NCBI GenBank assembly: GCA_029959195.1
Contig: CP114121.1
Location: 744,001 to 808,000 of the forward strand
Source of the DNA: Dictyophora rubrovolvata
Lineage: Eukaryota > Basidiomycota > Agaricomycetes > Phallales > Phallaceae
Length of the DNA: 64,000 bases
Direction of reading: 5' to 3'
Numbering within the stretch: the stretch's first letter is position 1; each line of letters starts with the position of its first letter. The notes under the pieces are model-generated. The model saw only the letters and a list, made by a program, of their open reading frames with translations. It ran no database searches and was not told the DNA's origin. Both the position numbers and the translations under genes were made by a program. Shown here in pieces: positions 10,001 through 22,670 of the stretch.

Positions 10001-12253
10001 ACATGATTACGTTACCCCTAATTGGAGTTCAAGCAATCGCGCGCACCTCCCAAATTCCAATAAGCCATACCCAATCGCCACCAAGCTTGAGCTTTCTTAT
10101 CATCCTTGTCAACATCTTTATCAAGGTCCTCAACTACTGTCCCATATTCTTCGATGCCTTCAAGCAACCTGCCATCTTTGACAATACACCAAGCTCTCTC
10201 TTCGCAAGCTTCTAGCCGCACGTCGTCTTCACCAGATTCATCGGTCAATTCGACAACAGTGCCAAATATCGCTTCTGCATCCTTCCACTGCTGGCTATAT
10301 TGGAAGATATAGCCTTTGCTAAGTAAACACTGAACATTCTTTGGGTCTCGCGATAATACTTCCTCCAAGATGATGGAAGCTCTCGGATGGTGTTTCGGAG
10401 GATAAAACTTGACTAAACTGACGGCGAGCGTAACGCGGAGAGCTCGTTGTACTCTAAAAAAGAGAAAGTTTAGGTGGGAATCGACTGGGATGACACAAAT
10501 TACTTTGGTAAAAGTTTCCCGTAGCTGGCTGCTTTTCTGTTTGTCAATTTAAGACCAAGTTCCGCCTGTTTAATCGCATTCTCCCAATCTCCCTCCATAC
10601 GATATACTTCAGAAACGATGCGATAGCCTAAGATGGAATCGGATAAATATGAAGATGCATCCTGATAGAAGATCAAACTTCGATAATATGGAACTGAACA
10701 AATGCAGACGGACGAGTATAGTCGATACCGGATCCAGTGTGCCTTCCGGTGATTCTTCTTCCTTCTCCTCAGCTTCCTCTATTGAAATTTCCATATAATC
10801 AAAATACCCTTTCAAGAGCGTAGTTAAATGAGCTGAAGGGAAAGTCTTCATATATCGCCTTAGAGTAGCGATATCATATTCCTCTCGAGTATATTTCAGT
10901 TTGACAATGCAGATGCTCGTAAAAAAATACATACCAATATTATACACATCCATACTCTCTATATAAAATATCCAAGCCATTTCATTGGGTATACCGAGAA
11001 GAACCATTCCGTTACACAGATCCTGAACTTGAAGTAGGAGGTCTTTTTTTAATGAGAGTTTATTCTCGGTGAGGGGTAGAGCCTCCAAGAGCTGCAATTT
11101 TTGTTGTAATAATTTACTTTCCGTAGATCTTCGTAGTTCATCGCTAGTATTAGGGTGATTGAGAATTTCATTATACAGTTCGGGTAGCTGGAAAGGAAAC
11201 AACTCAACGAAAACAACATAGAAGTGAATAAGACACAGTAACGCGCACCGTTGAACGTTCTCGAACCTCGCAGTTTACTTCGTTTTTGATTTGTTCCGGA
11301 CGACCTGCACCAAGCCTTGTTCTCCGTTTTTCAATTTCCCGCTTTATGGTTTCCTCTTCATCCTTTTCTGTTAATTTCACAATTTCCTCCAATACAGGTA
11401 AATAATTATATACGGCAGTTTGGACTATATGATACGAGACCGATACCAAAGGTGCGGTTGGTTGTGGTTCGGGCAAAGTACTGAGGATGGGGTACAATGG
11501 GGAGCTGGGTAGTAGAAGACGAAGGGCACTACAAACCTGAAAGGTACAAATTAGAAATTTTGCATACTACAAGATAAAATCACCGACATCTTGTTTCGTA
11601 CCCCTACTACGTTGAGTCTCCAAATATTTTTGAAGTGTCTCGGCGCATTTGACAGCATCATCACTGTCAAAAGAAGAAATGAATACGCAGCTATAGACCA
11701 TGTCTTGCACAAAACCAGCTTACGCTTTCATGAAAATATCCATTAATGTCCGTAATGAGGTATTATAAGCTTGCCATTGTTCCGTCCGTTCATAAAATTT
11801 TGAAAGCCCCTATTGGTGCACGATTGCGAATTACTGAGTGAAGGTTTTGCTTGACACGACAAAAGAGACAAACCTGCCAAGCAAGTGGTTGTTCAGGGTT
11901 TAGTTCCGTTGCTCGTGTATATGCCTAAAGCAACGATGTTTCGAGTAAATTAACACGATAACACTCTAATAGTCCAAAACCAATAAGGACAGAAGCGAAC
12001 TGTTCACCTGTTGACTCGAGGCATGGTCTCCCATTTCCAAACATGCTAATCCAAGAAAAACATTTCTAACCGACTAAATAAGGACTTCCACCCATTCACA
12101 ATAGGCAGTCAAATACCAAAACTACACGCACGCTGTATAATTAGACGGCTCAACTTCCAATACTTGTGAAGCAGCCTCGCGAGCGCCCTTATAATCCTTT
12201 TTTGAAATCGCTTCCCGAGCAGTCTTTAATTTAGATTTGATAAAAGACGCCAT
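7086..12253 (-). CDS. SKI3: SKI3, TPR scaffold of the Ski complex
   Basis: Ski3 (human TTC37/SKIC3) is the TPR scaffold that holds the Ski2 helicase and Ski8 and feeds RNA to the cytoplasmic exosome for 3'-5' decay. The start at ATG 12251-12253 gives MASFIKSKLKTAREAISKKD, then YKGAREAASQVLEVEPSNYT, a typical first TPR. Many TPR blocks follow through a chain of short introns; examples are FIAWQRLGEAYFKSGRHVAA near 9490, AIDSYQTALKLQPTE near 9310, and LDPLNNSYWILWGNLHF near 8750. The last exon ends LAYVRSCNQGNTS with stop 7086-7088. About 5.2 kb for roughly 1,400 residues fits the family. Introns are about 50-70 nt; not all junctions were resolved. The gene lies head-to-tail with the phosphatase gene upstream. 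Confidence 0.88.
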
Positions 12254-12635
12254 TTTTTTGTGAAGAACAAAACAAGATACAAAGAACGAAGGGCGACTTA
12301 TGAAAAGAAGGCAAAAGGAAGAATGGAAAGCTTTGCCATGCGGAGTTGTGCGACAGTCACGGTGCGTGATGACATAATCACCGACACTGCCCAGTTCTAC
12401 ATAAGCACTTCAGCTTGAAAATGATGCTATAACAACGTTATATAGATATTTTGTACGTTCCTCGTTCCCTTTACATCTATACTACATGTACATAATCGAT
12501 CTCTGACCATCCAATCCTGAACGATTCAACGAGCGACAAAAGCAAACAAGCAAAGTCAAACAACTCGACAACAATTTTGGAACAAACGACAGAACCACAA
12601 ACAAAAATCCAAATCATCAAATAATTATATCCAAA
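12254..12635. other. Intergenic between SKI3 and phosphatase
   Basis: About 380 bases holding the SKI3 promoter and leader and the 3' flank of the phosphatase gene, both on the minus strand. No other feature seen. Confidence 0.5.
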
Positions 12636-14866
12636 TCACATACGCCATCTCCCTGATGAGCGCATGTACTCAACGAACTCAACCAGGAATTTGACTTGTT
12701 CGTATGTCTCGATCGCTTTAACACTTCTCCGCCGTCGAACGACAGATATAGCTCGCTCGACCATCATGAGAGTGTCTTTACGCACTTTTACAATGCTCCC
12801 GTTTTCGTATGCTGAGCTTTGATCTTCTGGGTCGCTTATCCATCCACACAGACCGAGTTTTAGTAACCAGCAGCAGGCCACGAGTCCTGCTCGGCCTGCC
12901 GTTTTTTTTTATGAGTTCCATTGCGTCATAAAGTTCCCGTAAAATTTACTTACCAACGCCACCACGACAATGGACAAGTACAGATATTCCTTTGAGTGAA
13001 TAAGAATGGATAACCAGAGAAAGTTGTTGGTCTAGCAGACAAGGAGTCATCGGTGCAAATCCTTCTGGCATAGGTATACTATAAACATAAAAATTCAGGA
13101 CTGCGCCTGTGCGGGGAAAAAAAAATACTTACCGTATAATATCTAATCCTACAGAATGTGCTGTTTTACAATATTTGGACCAAGAAGCTCCAAGATATTC
13201 CAGTTCTTCGTCATCAAGGCAGCTAGAAAGATTTATTTACACAATACTTCGTGACAGCGCAGCAGAACCAGACTCACCAGACGATGCAGCCTACCCCTAA
13301 TGATTTAATACGTTGCAGGTCTTGATCAAGATCACGGCTGTACGTTTTTGATTAATATTTGGAAAGAAAGGCCGTGATAGGTAACATACCATATTGCACC
13401 TCGACCCTTTACCGGGCCATTGAGACGCACTGAAAGAGGTCAGCTAAGGTTATTCAACATGTGAGTCACAAACCTTTTTTTCCGGGACAAGAAGAAAGCA
13501 ATAAGTTCCCGAGGACAGGAGCAAAAGATTGAAAATCATGATTAGCAACGATTTTAGATTGAGATTTTTCGCGGAAGTGGAAATCAAAATCGGAATTTTT
13601 TTCAGATCCTTTTCCAGGGGTGTTCACGATATTGGAGGACATGGCGGATATTAATTCCTTCAATGCGGGAGGAGACATGGTGAATCCTTCCATGATACTC
13701 CTAGGCTGAGAAGTAGGGGTTAGAGAAGGGGGTGCAGAATGCGGCCTATCGAAGAGTCCTTCACGAAGCTGAGAATCAGCCGGAAGAACTTCTTGAGTAG
13801 AACTGGCGGACTGGGTGTTTCCGGGTGATTGCTCCACTTTTAATTGAGAAACTTCATTAATAGAAGGCATGGGTTTATGGTAAGTATCGGGTGGTCCTGG
13901 ACCATTTGTTGGCATTTGCAAAGTGTTGAGAACGCGCGTCAGAGGGTATGAAGGTAGGGTATCCATAAGATAATTGAGGAGAAGTGATGGAGGGAGGTTG
14001 AACATATAGGACGTTTGAGGTGGGGCGGGAGCCAAATGTGATGAGATTAATGGTAAAAGTTCGAGTGGTATGATAAAGGATATACTAAACGATTGAAGAG
14101 GGTCAAAATGAGCATGCCTAGTATCGCGGTATTAGAAACAAACGTACTTGATGGGATGGGATTTTGACGTTTTTGCTGCAAATATTAAGTTAAGTTGCTC
14201 CGGAGGAGTAACATCAATAATTGATAATGGCGAGGAAATGGCCATGGACAGTTCCTCTTGCAGGTTAGCCGCTACGGGATGATTCAATGAAGGCAGGGGA
14301 GTGTTGTTTGACGATGACACCTCAATGAAATCATATTTTCTAGGAAGATCGTCGTCATTTACCGGCCTAGCAGGCTCTCCGCCCGAGAAACCGGATGTTG
14401 AATGCTGTGTTTTCGTGGTGCATTCGGCAGGCCACCAAGTCTGGCGGTTGAGAATCTGGAACTGGCACTGGCGGGCAGCGACCCATCGAACATGCTGTGG
14501 TGCACATATCGATAATGGCACATACGCGGACGAACAACCTATAATAAAGATACACAGACAAATCAATTAGTTGCGGTGGACAACACATACATTAATAGCA
14601 CCTACCTCCCGGGCCGAATTTTAGTTTGTTGTATTCCGATGTGTGATGTTGACTTGCCAAATGAGACAACTGAGAGCAAAATGAGTAATTCCATATCCTT
14701 AATATGAAAAGGCTTGACCGGAAAAACATGCCTGAGAAACGAGAATTCGCTCTTCTGGAGGAACATCGACCGACGCAGGTTGCGTGGGAGACTGCGAAAG
14801 CTGAGCAGGAGGAGGTTTGCTGAATGCTATTGTCATCGTTGGCGACGCAACCAGAACTTGGGACAT
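12636..14866 (-). CDS. CDKN3-like dual-specificity phosphatase with long N-terminal extension
   Basis: The C-terminal third is a cysteine phosphatase related to KAP/CDKN3. It contains RDLDQDLQRIKSLGVGCIV, a region with SWSKYCKTAHSVGLDI, RIPMPEGFAPMTP, and the P-loop VHCRGGVGRAG (C-x5-R, catalytic Cys and Arg present). The end EFVEYMRSSGRWRM has its stop at 12636-12638. Upstream is a long, probably disordered region (ATG 14864-14866, MSQVLVASPTMTIAFSKPPP) rich in Pro, Ser and Gln, with a short conserved-looking patch HVRWVAARQCQFQILNRQTW. The family would act on cell-cycle or signalling phosphoproteins; the target here is unknown. Several short introns; the first appears to be GC-AG (donor GCATGT right after VSQ). 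Start choice rests on the continuous splice path and is fairly secure. Confidence 0.78.
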
Positions 14867-17569
14867 GGTATGAAGGAGGGTCTACGTCCGCAAAGATGAA
14901 TTGCTGTTGCAAGGTATAGGGAATACTGGAACAGACCAGACACCGTGTGTCACAACCAAGGGCGGCTTCCTTTTCAGATCTTGTGACCCCGTCTATAGTA
15001 TATAATAGAGCATACGTAAGCAAAACCTGTGACGGAACTTGCCGGCTTCCGTCCCTGACGTTGCTTCCTTTATACATTCACCTCTTTTGTTCACTCTGCC
15101 TTGCCATTGGAATGTGTTGCTGCTTATGTTTCTGTGGAGTTGAAATAATTTACTTCAACGTGGAAAAGATCCGATGCGGTTGCAAACATTTTGGGACTCG
15201 CATCATCACTCAATGGGTGGTCCGACCTCATCTCGTAAAGTCAGACGAGCTTCTCAGTCGCCAACGGAAATCTCCATCATCAGGTTTCCAGAGGTGACAT
15301 TGCAAAAGAGAAACAATAACGTAACTTGTCGAGTTCCGAGCCGCTCGCCATACTATATAGTAGCTAGCGCGGCGCTGCCTAAACTCCCTTGGCTACTACT
15401 GGCCAAGTATGTTTCATCCGAATTATAGTGTGACGCTAAGTTGAAAACTAGATGCGACTCCTTTCCGTGCAGTCATCATGAACGCCTCCGCTTCGATCTC
15501 ACGGCGAGGCACCAAACAAACACTGACAAAGCGTACTGCTGTGTCTCTCCAAATGTCTTTTCTATGAGAACTCGACGCCAGCTCTGAAATTCCCCCCTTC
15601 CCCATTCTTGGGCTCTTTTAGGCTCTTACAAGACTAGATCCTGCTAGATCATGTAGAGTCTGAAGTTGGAGTCTAGACTGTTCACGTTCCTGCAGATTTC
15701 CGAACCACCTAAAATCGTTGATATAAGCGGCCGGAATAGGCCGACATGATCCCGTTGGGTTACTCGGGCCAGTAACAGCGCTGGTTTTGCGGTCGCTTCT
15801 CATGTCCACTCAAGGAATTACTATAACAGGTAAGCTTGAGCCATTTAATCAGCTCGAGCTAAGATAACGAAATGAAACGCTCACTGACTAGACCCATTGC
15901 GGATCAGCTAGTTTGTGGGACATCGTTGTTCAGTGATATAAAGCGCTAAGAACTCGTGCATCTCGTTTGAATCATAAGCGTAGGCTCCGCAGACCACGCA
16001 AAAGTCTTGGACCTACAAAGCCTATGCAAGAATGACCCGATGTGGGTGATGGCTTTAAGCCAGAGAAATGGAACGACTCACGACACTCGTGTTACAAGGG
16101 TTTAACAATCAAAAATGATACAAGCTTGCCTACTGTCTTTTCAATATGAGACATCCCCATCCGGTTGGTTCGACCGTGCGTGAAGCTCTCAAAACTTTAC
16201 CCCCACGACATTGCGAGAAGAGATGCCGTAAATCAATAGCTTGTCACCACCATCGTCACGCGCGAAATCAAATTACCAAGGTTCTAACAACTCCCGACCC
16301 ACTATTTCGCAACATGCTACCTTTTTATGTCAATAAATTAATTGGCGCTACAAACGAAAGGCATATTTTTACCGGACGATTAATTGCAAACTGAATTAAA
16401 CGGCCTTACATTCCACCGCAGCTTTACGCGCATATACCATGCGGCCTAATCTCCTTTCTCGTATTCAGAACCTTCCCACTTTGTCGCATCGAAGACTATC
16501 CGTTGCAACCTTTGTAGACATTCAATTCTTATGAAAAGACTTCATCGACATTGTTTGTCCATCGATCGCAGCCATATATTGTACACGGATGAAGCGCGCC
16601 GATCATCAAGCCATTTCGCACATGTAACTTGTTCGGCCTTATAGGCCTTTTCCATACGCACGTACATACTTTCATGAAGTGTAAGAGCGGAGTCGGGCGA
16701 GTAGATCAGAAATTTACAGCCTTTTTTTTAGCCACACAAAGGATCGGAAGTTTAAAATATTCTTTAACGTCTTCTGACCACGGCCCCTATGCCTCTTGCT
16801 CGGAGATGTCTAGGCCTTCTGCAATTCATTCATCTGTTTTTCCGGCATCAGCTTCGCTTCGGAGGACTTCAACGTCATGCCGATGTTCAGGTCGTGGTCG
16901 CCGTACTCAACATTGCAGATTCTGCAAATGCTGCTATTCCAGACTATCGCTTGCATTCGACATCATATGATTGAATTTTTATCACTACAGGTCCAAGCTC
17001 AGCCAAGCATTTTATTTCCTTGCTGTCGATATTATCCCGAACTCAGAATACCCCACCTTTCAACTCTTTCTCGACCCTAGACCGGTAGTCAACCAAAAAA
17101 TGCATGTCCGGCGTGGAGCACACCCTTTCATTTAACGGCTGCTAATGGGCAACTGTCAAGATTTCTGAATGGATCAAGCGACGGAGCCGACCGGGCATGT
17201 GGAGATGCATACAGCGTTGTTCATTGAATATATGACATGCATCTTCGCTCTCCGATGGAAATCCTGGGTATCAAACCATCTAGAGAATGTGCCAAAAAAG
17301 TTTAGGAAAGATAATGCATACGTCTTCTAGGAATTGTGAAATTTTCTGGAAAGATGCACCCCAAAGGTCATGGAAAGCACATTTACACGCCGTGCTCCCA
17401 GCTCGGTCAAATGGCATGACTTTGCAGGTTCGACAAATCAAGCCTTTCGGTCATCGTAAGTGCTACCCTTTCAATTCAACTTCTGAGGGTCCTTCTTAAT
17501 TCAGCTAATAATAATTAATCTCCTCCCGAAGTTGCGGCCGAAGGTTAGCTCAGCCTGAGGCAAAATGTG
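14867..17569. other. Gene-free 2.7 kb
   Basis: Only short unsupported frames on both strands; no splice path gives a known family. The first few hundred bases hold the phosphatase promoter and the last few hundred the hydrophobin promoter. The middle may be decayed transposon or lineage-specific sequence. No terminal repeats found by eye. Confidence 0.45.
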
Positions 17570-17577
17570 TATAAAAG
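17570..17577 (+). promoter_or_regulatory. TATA box of hydrophobin gene
   Basis: The sequence tataaaag lies 115 bases before the hydrophobin start codon and is followed by a C/A-rich leader. This is typical of strongly expressed mushroom hydrophobin genes. Confidence 0.7.
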
Positions 17578-17684
17578 CCTGCTCGAGACGACAAGAATCT
17601 CCAGCAGAACTCTCGAGTTTCTACTACCAACACACTTTCCACTACTCCAAACCTCATTCTTTAACAAACTTTCTATCTTCAAAA

Positions 17685-18125
17685 ATGGTTGCTAAACTCG
17701 CTCTTTTCTTGACCGCCTTTGCTGCCGTTGCTTTTGCTGCTCCGTACGGTTTTTTTTTTCTTCTCATCTCTGCTCTAGACGAACTTGGGCTTTAATGCTC
17801 TTCATAGGGGCTCCCCTGCTTTTGTCTCTCAATGCAACACTGGTAACCAAAAGTGCTGCCAAAGCGTCCAGGACTCCAACTCCGACTCTCTTTCCTCAGT
17901 TAAGAGCCTTTTGGGCCTCGACTTGTCAGGCATCACTGGATTGGTTGGCCTGGGATGCACTCCCTTCACTGGCGCAGCCTGGTTGGTCTCGATTTATTTT
18001 TTTCTTTTTTCCTGGAGATGACTGAAAGCGAATTTTGCTATTCCAGCAACGCCCAACCTGTTTGCTGTGACAATGATGAATTCAAAGGTCTCATCAACGT
18101 TGGCTGCACCCCCTTGTCTCTCTGA
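17685..18125 (+). CDS. Class I hydrophobin
   Basis: Small secreted amphipathic protein that self-assembles at air-water interfaces and coats aerial hyphae. Exons 17685-17743, 17808-17981 and 18047-18125 join in phase to a 103-residue protein. The signal peptide MVAKLALFLTAFAAVAFAAP is followed by the eight-cysteine pattern C-x6-CC, then C before TPFTGAA, C-x5-CC and a final C in VGCTPLSL. The fifth cysteine codon is created by the second splice junction (TG|C), so the intron model is well constrained. Spacing between the third and fourth cysteines (over 30 residues) marks class I. A TATA box lies at 17570, and a long inverted repeat starts 173 bases after the stop. Confidence 0.95.
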
Positions 18126-18297
18126 GTTATATCACGGGATTCGTAATTGCCACCTATATAATGTATTGGATGCGTGAATAAAATTATATGCCCGTTTTAA
18201 GTTCATCTTTCAAATTTATGTTTTGGCAAGTGTCTGTGCATATGAATATAGCTCATAAAAGAAAAACACGCGTCATGTTATTATCCTCTTACTAATT

Positions 18298-18497
18298 ACA
18301 TGTCGCAAAAATCGATTTCGGTTTTTTTTTTGATTTATTAACCGATCAAGATGTTTTTAGGGTCTTTTTATGGTTTATAAACCTTTAATAAACTTTGAAA
18401 CGGTTTATTAAAGGTTTATAAACCATAAAAAGACCTAAAAACATCTTGATCGGTTAATAAATCAAAAAAAAAACCGAAATCGATTTTTGCGACATGT
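18298..18497. repeat. Near-perfect 200-bp inverted repeat (foldback/MITE-like)
   Basis: Two arms of about 95 bases are complementary almost throughout (one single-base indel in the agggtc/gacct part). They are separated by a loop of about 9 bases around 18396-18405. The ends read acatgtcgcaaaaatcg and its complement; matching runs of ten T (left) and ten A (right) lie within. ACATGT is itself palindromic, so it could be the end of the arms or a 6-bp target duplication. No coding capacity. A transcript through it would form one long hairpin RNA. Confidence 0.9.
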
Positions 18498-19407
18498 CAT
18501 ATGCGCGTTTTTTCAATGTACCCGGTAAGAGATACAATAATAATAATAATAATATTATCTCGAATTAAATCATATGAGCTTAGACTGGATGAAAACAACA
18601 TAAACGGAGAAGAGAGAACGAAGAGAGGGAAATGCATGATCATTATTATGGAAGCAGAAAAGTGAAGCTTGTCCAAGAACATGGATAAAATAAACCCGGA
18701 GGGATGAAAGCTGTACAAGAACATGAATAAAATACAGCCGGGTGGCCTACACAAGATCTTGTTTCAAAAATGTCAAAAATCAAAAGATGAATTCACCAAC
18801 ATAAATTTCTATTTTTTCCCCATCTGCTTCAGAAAATCTTGTATAAGCCCCCCTCGGAGCCGGGGTGTCTCTCTTGATGTGTTGTGTAATAATTTTTTCA
18901 TTTATCCTCTTGATAGCCTTATTTTTCTTCCATACTATATTCCTACTACCGTCTTTGAGCAATTCTCCTCAGTGGACCGTTGTGGATTCTGATGTTTTCC
19001 GTAAGTAGGGCTTTTCCAGGGCTGCGGGTGAAATCTTTGGGGATTACTTGGCGGTATTCTACGCCATGTGCTTTGAGAAAGTGTTTGAAAAAAATTTTGA
19101 TTGCGAAACCTAAAAAAACTCTTAATATATGTTTGGCTACCTTGATTTAACCTTACTCATTTGAGTATAGATTCAATAGATTGGTGGGGGTTGAAAACGA
19201 AGAAGATGAGCCGAATTGCTTGCATAGTGCCCTGTCTTTTGCAAAAGTGGACTAGGCAGTCTTCACTTGCATCGGTGTTGGGACCGTTGCTCTCGGCTCA
19301 TAAGTATGATCCGAGTCGCGATCATGACGGAAGTTGGCTTGAAGGAGATCTATTAAACGCTCACTGGCCGGACGTTCTATTTCGCTTATTCGTCACCCAG
19401 TGCTTGA
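18498..19407. other. Gene-poor, AT-rich stretch
   Basis: Contains a short (taa/aat) microsatellite at about 18537-18555 and unsupported frames only. I see no gene. The 89- and 110-residue plus-strand frames near 18723 and 19161 match nothing I recognise. Confidence 0.4.
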
Positions 19408-19541
19408 ATACACCCAATGAAAGGAATATTTGGATCGGCCTGGAAGGTGTGATAGGCTTGTACTTTGATTTGCCACGTAAACGTTTGCCTTAAAGCGAGT
19501 CTATCATTGGTGCTCTGTGGTAGTCTCTTCACCTCTACCAG
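19408..19541 (+). repeat. Direct repeat copy 1
   Basis: About 130 bases, from acacccaatgaaaggaatat to gtctcttcacctctaccag, recur at 21203-21340 with about 85-90 percent identity by eye. The shared part includes the long identical run around ttaaagcgagtctatc and tggtgctctgtggtagtctc. Neither copy lies in a recognisable gene. Confidence 0.75.
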
Positions 19542-21202
19542 CAGATCGACACGATTTGTTGAAAATGAATTTTATACTGTCGAAGTCGGGCAGGTATAAT
19601 TCTTTCGTTGGTAGCAAATTGGAGCTGTGTGAACTAGAACGATCTGCTGTGCTCTTGTCGACGCTCTCCGACAGCGGTACTATCAAAGCATGAGGGAAGT
19701 AGAACTCCAGAACATGGAGAAAATAAAAATAAAGAATAACTCACGTCGGTGAGTTCAGCTTTTTTGATGACTTGGCCGTAGATAATTCTGAGTCGCGTCG
19801 CTGCATCTTTTAAATTTTTCGAAAAGCTCTTGATAATGTGAAGACCTGGAAAACTCGTAATAGATGCTTGGTTATATTGGGTCAATTTTACCCATATCAA
19901 ACTGAAGAGTTATAGTGATTCGCAGGTGGAAGAAATTATAAGAGGATTGCAAGAGTCGGGTAAAGACTATGTCTCTCAAGCTTCGTGGCCCTGTGGGAGG
20001 AGGTGGAGCGAGTCGAATGGGGGAACCATTTAGAGCCGCTGGATGCTTTTATATTCTGGGAAAAAGGCACCTTAGCTCCACATGAATATAGAACGCTCGA
20101 GAGCGCAAGTATTCTCCTGACTGGAATATACTAGGAGATTGGAAGGCGATACATCTTAGTACCTTTCGGTTTTTCCACAATGTCAATAAACTCAGATTTG
20201 ATGGGAGTGTTTTCTGAGCATGTGAGGACCAAGCTAAGACCGGTGGGACAGGAGATTCGAGCATCTCCTTCATAAATTAAAGTTGCATGGTTGCCACCTC
20301 GCCGGCTGTGGTGAAATGGGCTTGAGCCGTAGCTTCACTTTGTCTTCAGGGTTAGAAATGGTCTTCCAGTCACTCCTCGCACTCACTTCCCTTGCGGCAC
20401 TTGTTCCTGCCAAGGAATAAACGATAATAGCCCACATCTTTTATATCTGAAATTTTGAAAGGAAAAAAAAGAAAAAAGTAAAGATGAGACAGATCTTAAC
20501 AACGTTGTGCAAGTAGATTTGGATCCGAAATTCCAGGCGGGGTATTTGATTTTGATCGAGATTTTAAACATCATGTTGAAAACTTGAAGCCAGTTTACAC
20601 TTTGCACTCACGGCCTCCGGGTGTTTCTTCAGAGAATTCCGAAATTATAATATTTTATCCATCATGTGGTAAGGGATTTACGCTGCTTGCGCTCGTAGTC
20701 ACAAGTTCTTGTCCCATTCTATTTTTGTTCTGAGTTCTCCTCGTCTTATAGCTGATTACACCGGGCCATTTAGTACATTATCTGCTGCGTGCGGTTTTGC
20801 TCCCTTTGTTTCCTATTCCTTTATGTGCACTTTTCGTATCGTATATATATGTATTTCATCTATTTACTTTCGCATTATCGATTTATCTCCATATTTTGTG
20901 TGCTTTTGCACCTTCGGTACCCCCCAGGTACTTTCAGGATTTCCCAGTCGATCGCCAAGTTCTTCCACTAATATCATTCCAGACCATGTTAATCATCACG
21001 AATTTGCATAATTCATAAAATTGGACATTAATTAAACTTCCTACAATTTCATCTATCCCGTGCCTAACCTCTTTTCCACCTGAACCTCCCTAATTCGATG
21101 CTCTTTGATTCAAGCCGTACTGCATTCAAGGCTGGAAAGGGAGCTATGTAAGTTCTAATCTATCTTCTAATCTACCGTCACCGCGTCGTAAACTCCAACA
21201 GA
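19542..21202. other. Gene-poor stretch between direct repeats
   Basis: No complete gene. Faint glycosyltransferase-like phrases appear on the plus strand (EEIIRGLQESGKDYV near 19930, GVFDFDRDFKHHVENLKPVY near 20545) but in the wrong order and broken by stops. The part 20965-21130 resembles 2590-2740. Possibly decayed, rearranged gene fragments. Confidence 0.35.
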
Positions 21203-21340
21203 ATACACCCAACGAAATGAATATTTAGATCGGCCCAGTGGAAGGCGTAATAGGCTTGAACTTTGGTTTTCAGCGTAAATTTTTACCTTAAAGCGAGTCT
21301 ATCGTTGGTGCTCTGTGGTAGTCTCTTCACTTCTACCAGT
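21203..21340 (+). repeat. Direct repeat copy 2
   Basis: Second copy of the 19408-19541 repeat, same orientation, about 1.8 kb downstream. Confidence 0.75.
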
Positions 21341-21680
21341 CTGAAGCCCAAAGGATCAAGGTCTTTGGCCACAAGGAATTAAAACAAACGAATGCGTAAC
21401 AAATTGCCTACAGAATATGTCTTCTCCAAGTCTCGAGCTTATCAGTAAATCCATAACCCCTTCCGATGATGACGGTCATCTCGACAAAAGTCTCGATCGC
21501 ATCAAATGACTCCATCCTCACAAGCCAAGGTTAAAAGCTGAACAAGACCCTCAGAATATCTCGTCGGCGTCCTACTCGGAAATGCCAAACTCTACTAAAG
21601 CTGCCAGTAGTTCTCCAGATGATCAATCAGGCCGAGGCGAAGCTCCGACAAAAAGCTGCCATTATTAGTCATAAACACAC

Positions 21681-21917
21681 TCATTCACAGATGAGTGCCA
21701 GAGGACGTTTTTGGCCATGTAGGTATTCCGGGTGTGGGTGGGAACGCCTTCTAGCAAGCCCAATTCCTTGGCGGTTCTGCGAATGGTTTTTCGTCTGCAA
21801 AGACGGTCGGAAACCCTCCGAGTTTGGAGGGGTGGGTGGCCACTGGGCAAATGTGGCTGTTGCTTCATTTGGTTCTGCCCGTGCTAGGGTTTGGTTAACA
21901 CTTCGCGAGGATGTCAA
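21681..21917 (-). pseudogene. Decayed copy of the small gene at 2719-3048
   Basis: The minus strand reads TSSRSVNQTLARAEPNEATAT, related to the start of the 2719-3048 product (SSSRLRSQQTSAQAGPNEAT). The leader is also related (ttcagtttcacatcacac, then a run of cattca-type repeats, then ttcttattcttga). The codon aligned with the start ATG of the other copy is TTG here, so the normal start is lost. After the shared part the reading differs. Probably a dead paralogue or a repeat copy. Confidence 0.4.
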
Positions 21918-22159
21918 GGTTTAAGCTCAAGAATAAGAAGTCGTAATTATCGATTTGTTTTAGTTGAAGTGATGTAAGAATGTAATGAATGTAATGAATG
22001 TGAGAAACACGAGGTGTGATGTGAAACTGAAGTACTGATGAGAGCACCGCCCTCCTCTTCATATGATGACCTCAGGGCCTGCCGCCCGTGAACCACAGCC
22101 CCGCCAGGAAGACGTAGAATGGAAGCGGAGGGTCTAAGGAGCGAGAAGCTCAAATACCC

Positions 22160-22670
22160 TCGTTGTTTTAGGATGGACTCCTGCGAGATTGGATAGAGAA
22201 TACTAGGCTTCCTCTCATCTTTGCTATGTGTTCACGAGTTACTCGCAGTTTGTTGGTTGTTGGGTCAGGCTACAAAGGTTTAAGTCCAAGGGCTCAAAAA
22301 GCGCATTCAGTTAGAGTAGCCAAGCACTCCCACAAAATAAAGAACGTTGCTTCCATGATTAAAACCTTCAGGCTTAAATAATACTCGGATGACGTTTGCT
22401 TTTCAGAGTGTCAACTTGGAGTTCTCGAATCGTCTTGACATGCACTGCAGAAAATGATCAACTTTTACAAGAACTTGTTACCAAAGAATGGACTAGATCC
22501 ACAGCACTATGAGTTTAGTCCCTCCCCCAGAGTCTCAGTCATCGCGCTGGCAGAATAGGTCTCCCGCTTATATAACTTTAGCCGAGGTCCGAAGCGCTCC
22601 ATCATCATGCCGGAAACGCTGTGCAATGCTATGATACAGTATTACAACTAGAACCTTGAAAACAACCAAC
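22160..22670. other. Intergenic upstream of LysM gene
   Basis: No supported gene; contains the LysM gene promoter. Confidence 0.45.

Noticed and set aside
19860-20690. UDP-glycosyltransferase gene
   Set aside because: Two short phrases resemble the family but they are in reverse order, broken by stops, and lack the C-terminal donor-binding motif. Left as possible decayed fragments.
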